This document shows positions 59,640-64,000 of a stretch of DNA of 64,000 nucleotides, in pieces. Source of the stretch: a virus; IMG/VR virus record IMGVR_UViG_3300044612_002737, positions 1-64,000 of that record. One strand, given 5' to 3'. The notes below the pieces were generated by a model. The model saw nothing but the letters and a program-made list of their open reading frames with translations, did no database searches and was not told where the DNA came from. Every line of letters starts with the position of its first letter. The first letter of the stretch is position 1. A program made the translations under genes and the position numbers.

Positions 59640-60403
59640 CGGGGAAGGCGTGGACGACCAAGAAGGTCGAGCGTGTGTGGAACCGGATGCGCGCGGGCAC
59701 GAGCGCGCAGACCATCGCAGCCGAGATGGGCTGCACCGTGACGAACATCCACAAGCGGCTGCGCGGCGCCGGGTACGACCCGGAGACGGGCCGGCGCGAG
59801 GACTTCAGCGGCAGCGCCAAGCTGATCCTCGAGCGACGCAAGGCCGGCGTGGAGTTCGCTGACATCGCGGTGGAGCTCGGCATGGAGCCGACGAAGCTCA
59901 ACGTGCGCCGGCTCTACATGCGGCTGGTCCGCTACTGCGAGCGGGCCGAGGTGGCGTACCCTCGGATGCCGAAGAAGCGGCGCAACGGCAAGCGGTACGG
60001 ACCCGCCACCATCGAGCCGCTGATGATCGCCGACGCCGTGGTCGCCATCAACAAGCGGATGAAGCGCGGCGAGCAGACCGACGCCCTCGACCTGACTGAC
60101 GCTACGGGCTACTCGGAGCGGACAACGAAAAGCATCATCGCCGAGATGCGCCGCCGAAAGATGCTGGCCGACGGCATCGTGCCGACCGTGGGCAAGCCGG
60201 ACCCGGACGATCTGGTAGGCTGCGAGCGCGCAGTTCTGGACGCCGTCCGGGCGGCGTGGGCCGACAAGAAGCGGTCCTGCGAAACACTGACCACCCTCTG
60301 TGAGTCGACGGGCTACGCTCGTTCGACCCTTAACCTCGCCATCGGGAAGCTCCGAGACATCGGGCTCCTCGAACCCCGCGGCTTCCTCTACCTGCGAGCA
60401 TGA
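59636..60403 (+). CDS. Helix-turn-helix DNA-binding protein
   Basis: A 255-aa protein with several HTH-like helices. The N-terminus has TSAQTIAAEMGCTVTNIHKR, a resolvase-like HTH; the middle FADIAVELGMEPTKLNVRRL is another; the end (TTLCESTGYARSTLNLAIG then IGLLEPRGF) is a winged-helix-like element. Probably a regulator or initiator for the DUF927 gene that follows with an ATGA overlap. Confidence 0.65.
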   Translation: MTGKAWTTKKVERVWNRMRAGTSAQTIAAEMGCTVTNIHKRLRGAGYDPETGRREDFSGSAKLILERRKAGVEFADIAVELGMEPTKLNVRRLYMRLVRYCERAEVAYPRMPKKRRNGKRYGPATIEPLMIADAVVAINKRMKRGEQTDALDLTDATGYSERTTKSIIAEMRRRKMLADGIVPTVGKPDPDDLVGCERAVLDAVRAAWADKKRSCETLTTLCESTGYARSTLNLAIGKLRDIGLLEPRGFLYLRA

Positions 60404-62559
60404 CCATGAACACCGAACCAGAGTACGACGAGACCGAGAAGCGAGACGCCGTCAACGACGGGCTCGACCTGCTGCGTGTCCTTCAGAACCAGCTCTCCTC
60501 GACGGAGAAGACGAACCACCTCGCAGCGTGGGCTGCCATCCAGCGACCCGAGGCGCTCAACGACATCGCGGCTGCGTGGGTGGCGGACGAGGCCCAGGTC
60601 ACCGGCATGCTCGCCGTGATCGAGATGCTGCCGGGGCAGGTCACGCGCACCCGCGCGCTCCGCAACGCGTTGAAGCGGATCGTCATCGAGAAGCGGCGTG
60701 CCGCGCTCGACCGCGTTATCGGGGTCGTGCAGGACAACACGCTCATCTCCCTCGGCATCGCCTTGGGGGCTGGCGCCCCGCCCGCATCGCTGGTCGAACC
60801 CCAGCTGCTGGACTCACTCAAGGTTCCCCGCGGCTACGCGGTGGACCCGACCGGTGTCTTCAAGCTGTCTGTCATGGCTGACGGAACGGCGGCGTCGACG
60901 CGCGTGGCTACTGCTCCTGTGTTCATCGTGGGTCGGTCTCACGACGTGCTGACCGGTGGCGCGAAGCGCGTGCTGATGTGGCGCACGCCGGCCGGGTGGA
61001 CGATGCGCCCCGTGGACCGCGGCGTCCTGATGAACAGCCAGAAGCTCATCGGCTTGGCAGACCTCGAGGTGCCCGTCACCTCGAACACCTCGGCTGCGGT
61101 GGTCGAGTGGCTCGCCGAGTTCGAGGCGGAGAACATGCACCGCTTCGGCAGCAACCAAGCGGCGAGCCGCATGGGCTGGTTGAAGCAGGGCGGGATCCAC
61201 GGGTTCCTGCTGCCCGAGACGTTCTTCACGACGGCGACCAGTGAAGAGGAGAGCTGCGTGGAGCTCGTGCCGCAGGCCGGGCTCGAGGCGCTCCTCGAGG
61301 GATGGAAGCCCAGCGGAACGTGGGAGGGGTGGCTCGACGCGATGGACACCATGCGCCCGTTCACTCCGATGTGGCTCGCGCTCTACGCCTCGTGCGCGGC
61401 GCCCATGCTCGAGATCATCGGCAGCCCGTCATTCGTGGTGGACTTCAACGGTGAGACCTCGACCGGCAAGACGACGGCGATGCGCGTGGCGGCCAGCGTG
61501 TGGGGCCGCCCGTCCGATAGCATGCCGACGGCGATGTACTCGTGGGACAGCACGAAGGTGTTCATCGAGCGCATCTGCGGGTTCCTCTGCAACCTGCCGG
61601 TGATCCTCGACGAGACGAAGCGGGCCAAGGACAAGCAGATCGTGCGCGACGTGGTGTACGACTTCGCGAACGGGCAGGGCCGCGGTCGCGGGTCGCCGGA
61701 CGGCACGCGCCAGACGGCGAGCTGGCGCAGCATCATGCTCACCTCGGGCGAGGCGGCGGCCACCAGCTTCAGCCAGGACGGCGGCACCCGTGCGCGCGTG
61801 CTCTCCATCACGGGCCGGCCGATGGGCACGAACATGAAGGCGGGCGGACCGGCCGCCGAGCTTCTCGCTGCGCAGTTGCAGGAACACTACGGTCACCTCG
61901 GCCGTCGGCTCATGCACTACCTCGTGAGCGTGGCGGACCAGCACGAGGCGCTGCGTGAGGTCTGGCGCGACACGCGCGACCAGTACGCGGCGGTCGCCAA
62001 GACCGCGGTGAGCCGGCGCCACGCCGGCAACCTCGCCACCCTGCACCTCGCCTCGACCATCGTGCACGAGAGCCTCGGCGTGCCGTACCCCGAGGAGGAC
62101 CCGATGGCGTTCGCGCTCGAGGCCGTCATGCAGATCGAGACCGAGAAGGACCGCCCGCACGCGGCGTTCATCGAGGTCATCGGCTGGTGCTCGGCGAACC
62201 AGAACCGGTTCTGGGGTCGGCACGAGGTGGACCGCGAAGGCGCGCCGCGCGTGCCGGGCCGCGGCTGGGCGGGCTCGTGGTCGGGCGAGGACGAGTGGAA
62301 GGTCATCAGCCTCATGCCGCACGTCCTGCGTGAGGTCCTCGAGCCGATGGGCTACCACGTCGACGAGATCCTCGACCGCTGGGCGGAGCGCGGGTGGATC
62401 GTGCTGTCGGAGCGCACCTCGGCAAGCAAGTCGGCGAAGAGCCGCACGACGGTCACGCGCATCAACGGGGCGCCCATGCGCGTCTACCAGTTCAGCCGGA
62501 CGTCGGTCGACAACCACGTCGCAGACGACGAGGTGATGCGTGGCAACGCCGACGTCTGA
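60400..62559 (+). CDS. DUF927-type helicase/primase-associated ATPase
   Basis: A 719-aa protein. The DUF927 region covers about residues 200-540: NSQKLIGLADLEVPV, then GETSTGKTT (351-359, Walker A), ILDET (Walker B, D404) and GGTRARVLSI. The family includes phage replicative helicase-like ATPases. An N-terminal 200 residues are of unknown type. Its C-terminus has a winged-helix-like tail. It likely opens the origin or moves DNA at the fork and replaces a hexameric helicase, which is not seen here. Confidence 0.8.
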   Translation: MTMNTEPEYDETEKRDAVNDGLDLLRVLQNQLSSTEKTNHLAAWAAIQRPEALNDIAAAWVADEAQVTGMLAVIEMLPGQVTRTRALRNALKRIVIEKRRAALDRVIGVVQDNTLISLGIALGAGAPPASLVEPQLLDSLKVPRGYAVDPTGVFKLSVMADGTAASTRVATAPVFIVGRSHDVLTGGAKRVLMWRTPAGWTMRPVDRGVLMNSQKLIGLADLEVPVTSNTSAAVVEWLAEFEAENMHRFGSNQAASRMGWLKQGGIHGFLLPETFFTTATSEEESCVELVPQAGLEALLEGWKPSGTWEGWLDAMDTMRPFTPMWLALYASCAAPMLEIIGSPSFVVDFNGETSTGKTTAMRVAASVWGRPSDSMPTAMYSWDSTKVFIERICGFLCNLPVILDETKRAKDKQIVRDVVYDFANGQGRGRGSPDGTRQTASWRSIMLTSGEAAATSFSQDGGTRARVLSITGRPMGTNMKAGGPAAELLAAQLQEHYGHLGRRLMHYLVSVADQHEALREVWRDTRDQYAAVAKTAVSRRHAGNLATLHLASTIVHESLGVPYPEEDPMAFALEAVMQIETEKDRPHAAFIEVIGWCSANQNRFWGRHEVDREGAPRVPGRGWAGSWSGEDEWKVISLMPHVLREVLEPMGYHVDEILDRWAERGWIVLSERTSASKSAKSRTTVTRINGAPMRVYQFSRTSVDNHVADDEVMRGNADV

Positions 62560-63115
62560 GCGGGGCTGGTGGCCGACGCGCCGCAGCCGGCGCGAGCCCC
62601 CGGCCGAGAAGGTCCGCCTGCCCGACAGCTTCGAGCTCGAGGTCACGGTCGACGTGAAGAACCTCTGCCTGTTCTGGCGCCGGCGCGACGACGACGCGCT
62701 CGGTATCTTCGGCAGCCGGGCAGAGGTCGGGCGCCCCGTCACCGTGGCGCATGCCTGGGCGGCGGTGGCGCTGCTGAAGGAGATCGGCGAGGCGGGGGCG
62801 CTGCGCCTCGCCAAGCGCATCGAGGTCCAGCTCTTCGAGGAACCGATGAACGTGACGTGGCACCACGACGAGCTGCCCGCCGGCGTGCGGCAGCGTGACG
62901 TGGCGAAGCCTCGGTGCAGCTACTTCATCGAGCCGCTCACCAAGCTGAAGTGCAGCTATCGGGGCGACTACTCGGTCGATGGTGCGCGCGGCTCGTTCTG
63001 CGAGCTGCACGCGCGCAGGACCGCCGTGCGCGTGGCGCAGCGACCGAACCCCGACGTCATCCGGCGCAGGGAACGAAAGAAGAAGAACGCAGGAACCCCG
63101 ACGTCTTCGACGTAA
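62540..63115 (+). CDS. Basic Trp/Cys protein, unknown
   Basis: A 191-aa protein from GTG 62540, overlapping the DUF927 gene by 20 bases. It has NLCLFWRRRDDDALGIFGSR early, then helical VAHAWAAVALLKEIGEAGAL, and KPRCSYFIEPLTKLKCSYRG with FCELHARR, a possible Cys/His metal site. The tail is strongly basic. No family recognised. Confidence 0.5.
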   Translation: MATPTSERGWWPTRRSRREPPAEKVRLPDSFELEVTVDVKNLCLFWRRRDDDALGIFGSRAEVGRPVTVAHAWAAVALLKEIGEAGALRLAKRIEVQLFEEPMNVTWHHDELPAGVRQRDVAKPRCSYFIEPLTKLKCSYRGDYSVDGARGSFCELHARRTAVRVAQRPNPDVIRRRERKKKNAGTPTSST

Positions 63116-63140
63116 CACGGGGCGCAAGGGCTGCAACGTC

Positions 63141-63159
63141 TTGACGCTACGGTTATGAT
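63141..63159 (+). promoter_or_regulatory. Promoter-like motif before possible small terminase
   Basis: TTGACG (63141-63146) followed by CTACGG and TATGAT (63154-63159). The 17-bp position holds GCGAGG, so the -10 is uncertain. The motif matches the recurrent TTGACRNNNNGGTW. Confidence 0.45.
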
Positions 63160-63174
63160 GGGCGCGAGGTGCCC

Positions 63175-63774
63175 ATGCCGAGAGGAGACAAGCCGGTGCA
63201 GCCCGGCCCCAGCATCAACGCTTCCAAGCTGCCATCGTCCGCGCGGACGGACCAGGACGTGGCTCCGTCGTTCGGTCCCGCGGCGTCGTCGAAGGCGCGC
63301 TCCGTGTCGGTGGCGCCGGCGGCGGAGAGCGAGGTCGTCGCCATGCTCGCCGAGCAGACGAAGTTCGCGAGCGAACCGGAGACCCGGGCGATGGCGATCC
63401 AGCTCCTGGGCGCCGGCTACACGGTGCGTGACGTGAGCCGGCGTCTCGCCGTCCGCGCGCACACGGTGTGGGGCTGGGCCGAAGAGCCGGCCGTGAAGAC
63501 GGCCATCGAGAAGGGCCGGATGCTGCGGAAGCAGAGCCTCGGGCAGGAGCTCGAGGACGCAGCCGAGGCGGCGCTGGGCACGCTGATCGACCTGATGCAG
63601 GACGAGGGCACGACCCCGAAGGACCGGCTCAAGGCGGCCGAGATCATCCTCGACCGCTGCGGGCTGGTCGAGCTGCCGACGAAGCAGGTCGCCCAGGTCG
63701 AGACCGCGGTGCGGGTCGACGTGGACTTCGACGAGCGCCTCGCGCGCATCGTGGCGGCGAGCCGACCGGCCTGA
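63175..63774 (+). CDS. Possible terminase small subunit
   Basis: A 199-aa protein. Residues about 60-100 have an HTH (GYTVRDVSRRLAVRAHTVWG) and 100-170 a coiled helical body (LGQELEDAAEAALGTLIDLM, GTTPKDRLKAAEIILDRCG). This matches small terminase and phage HTH proteins of the DUF1804/terminase-like class. The large subunit is 50 kb away in the window on the other strand, unless the genome is circular or the gene is another DNA-binding protein. ATG 63175 follows GAGGTG; a GTG at 63169 is an alternative. Confidence 0.5.
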   Translation: MPRGDKPVQPGPSINASKLPSSARTDQDVAPSFGPAASSKARSVSVAPAAESEVVAMLAEQTKFASEPETRAMAIQLLGAGYTVRDVSRRLAVRAHTVWGWAEEPAVKTAIEKGRMLRKQSLGQELEDAAEAALGTLIDLMQDEGTTPKDRLKAAEIILDRCGLVELPTKQVAQVETAVRVDVDFDERLARIVAASRPA

Positions 63775-63783
63775 AACGACGAA

Positions 63784-63804
63784 ACCCCGGCGCGTGGCCG
63801 GGGT
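63784..63804. terminator. Terminator hairpin between convergent genes
   Basis: ACCCCGG (63784-63790) pairs with 63798-63804. On the minus strand it is followed by TTTCGTCGTTT, a better tail than on the plus strand, so it can end both units. Confidence 0.6.
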
Positions 63805-63823
63805 CCGTTCGTTGGGGTGTGGG

Positions 63824-64000
63824 TCAGTCGTTGTCGCAGACGTCGGTGCCGGGAGCAAAGACCTGGAAGCCGAGCAGCTCCAGCGCGTCCGCTGTGCGGT
63901 CGATGCAGTCGCGGTGCCGCTCCAGCCGCTCTTCGAGGTCGCGGTTCTTCGCTTCGAGCATGTGCTGCTTCTGTGTCAGCGCCTCATTCAGAGCACGCGC
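63824..64000 (-). CDS. Partial coiled-coil protein (C-terminal end)
   Basis: The last 58 codons of a minus-strand gene that continues beyond the right edge. It reads LTQKQHMLEAKNRDLEERLE, then RHRDCIDRTADALELLGFQV and ends FAPGTDVCDND. It is helical with a Cys-containing end. No family can be given from the fragment. Confidence 0.55.
   Translation of the reverse strand, partial: ARALNEALTQKQHMLEAKNRDLEERLERHRDCIDRTADALELLGFQVFAPGTDVCDND

Noticed and set aside
1-64000. CRISPR array, IS element or integrase
   Set aside because: No regular short repeats with spacers, no DDE transposase and no tyrosine or serine recombinase were seen in any frame.

Overview
The window is a large part of a tailed-phage genome, most likely a podovirus-like virus of a GC-rich bacterium. 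The evidence is a portal, a large terminase, a scaffold, a major capsid protein, a connector, no tail sheath, tape measure or tube, and a set of very large Ala/Pro-rich proteins including one of 3576 aa that look like ejected internal virion proteins. Genes are packed with ATGA, GTGA and TGATG overlaps and mostly have AGGAG-type ribosome sites. No phage RNA polymerase, integrase, tRNA gene or CRISPR array was seen. The intergenic promoters I can find are of host sigma-70 form (TTGACR, 17 bp, TANNNT). The right-hand gene is cut by the window edge, so the genome is longer than the window. The host cannot be named from the sequence.

Left end (1-4365): a lightly coding accessory region. It has one 288-aa cysteine-containing phage protein gene, a 390-bp CTAG-rich stretch folded into many hairpins, an 18-bp perfect inverted repeat, and five small minus-strand genes (2323-3887). 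Those five share the same ribosome-site box and are separated by strong hairpins, two of which are duplicated twin-hairpin units. Two similar control boxes with C-rich leaders flank the cluster. A gene for a protein whose N-terminus resembles the RNA polymerase alpha C-terminal DNA-binding domain follows (4366-5301).

Head and packaging (5380-17550): a minus-strand operon runs large terminase, portal, zinc-ribbon protein, two small proteins and scaffold. A divergent plus-strand group of four small genes follows, then the major capsid protein under its own sigma-70-like promoter, a decoration-like protein and a head-tail adaptor.

Tail, ejection and host contact (17554-44829): a nozzle-like beta protein, two related virion proteins, a glycine-zipper protein, a 1164-aa and a 266-aa Pro/Ala-rich protein, the 3576-aa giant with an HEGAH zincin-like site and inserted modules, then a run of small beta-rich fibre-type proteins including a tandem pair, two membrane-anchored coiled-coil proteins, and a GH46 chitosanase-like endolysin.

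Regulation, recombination and replication (44826-64000): a Cro/CI-type repressor faces the early operon across back-to-back promoters. The early genes encode an SF2 helicase, a Cas4/RecB-type nuclease, a Sak4-like ATPase with a degenerate P-loop, a DUF669-like single-strand-binding protein, an iron-sulfur-type cysteine protein, a ferritin/Dps-like protein, a Dam-type methyltransferase, and a uracil-DNA-glycosylase/DNA polymerase I fusion. A family of small paralogues, a DUF3310 protein, an SbcC/RecF-like ATPase, an HTH protein, a DUF927 helicase-type ATPase and a possible small terminase complete the region. Together these supply genome copying, strand annealing and repair, packaging, particle assembly and lysis.
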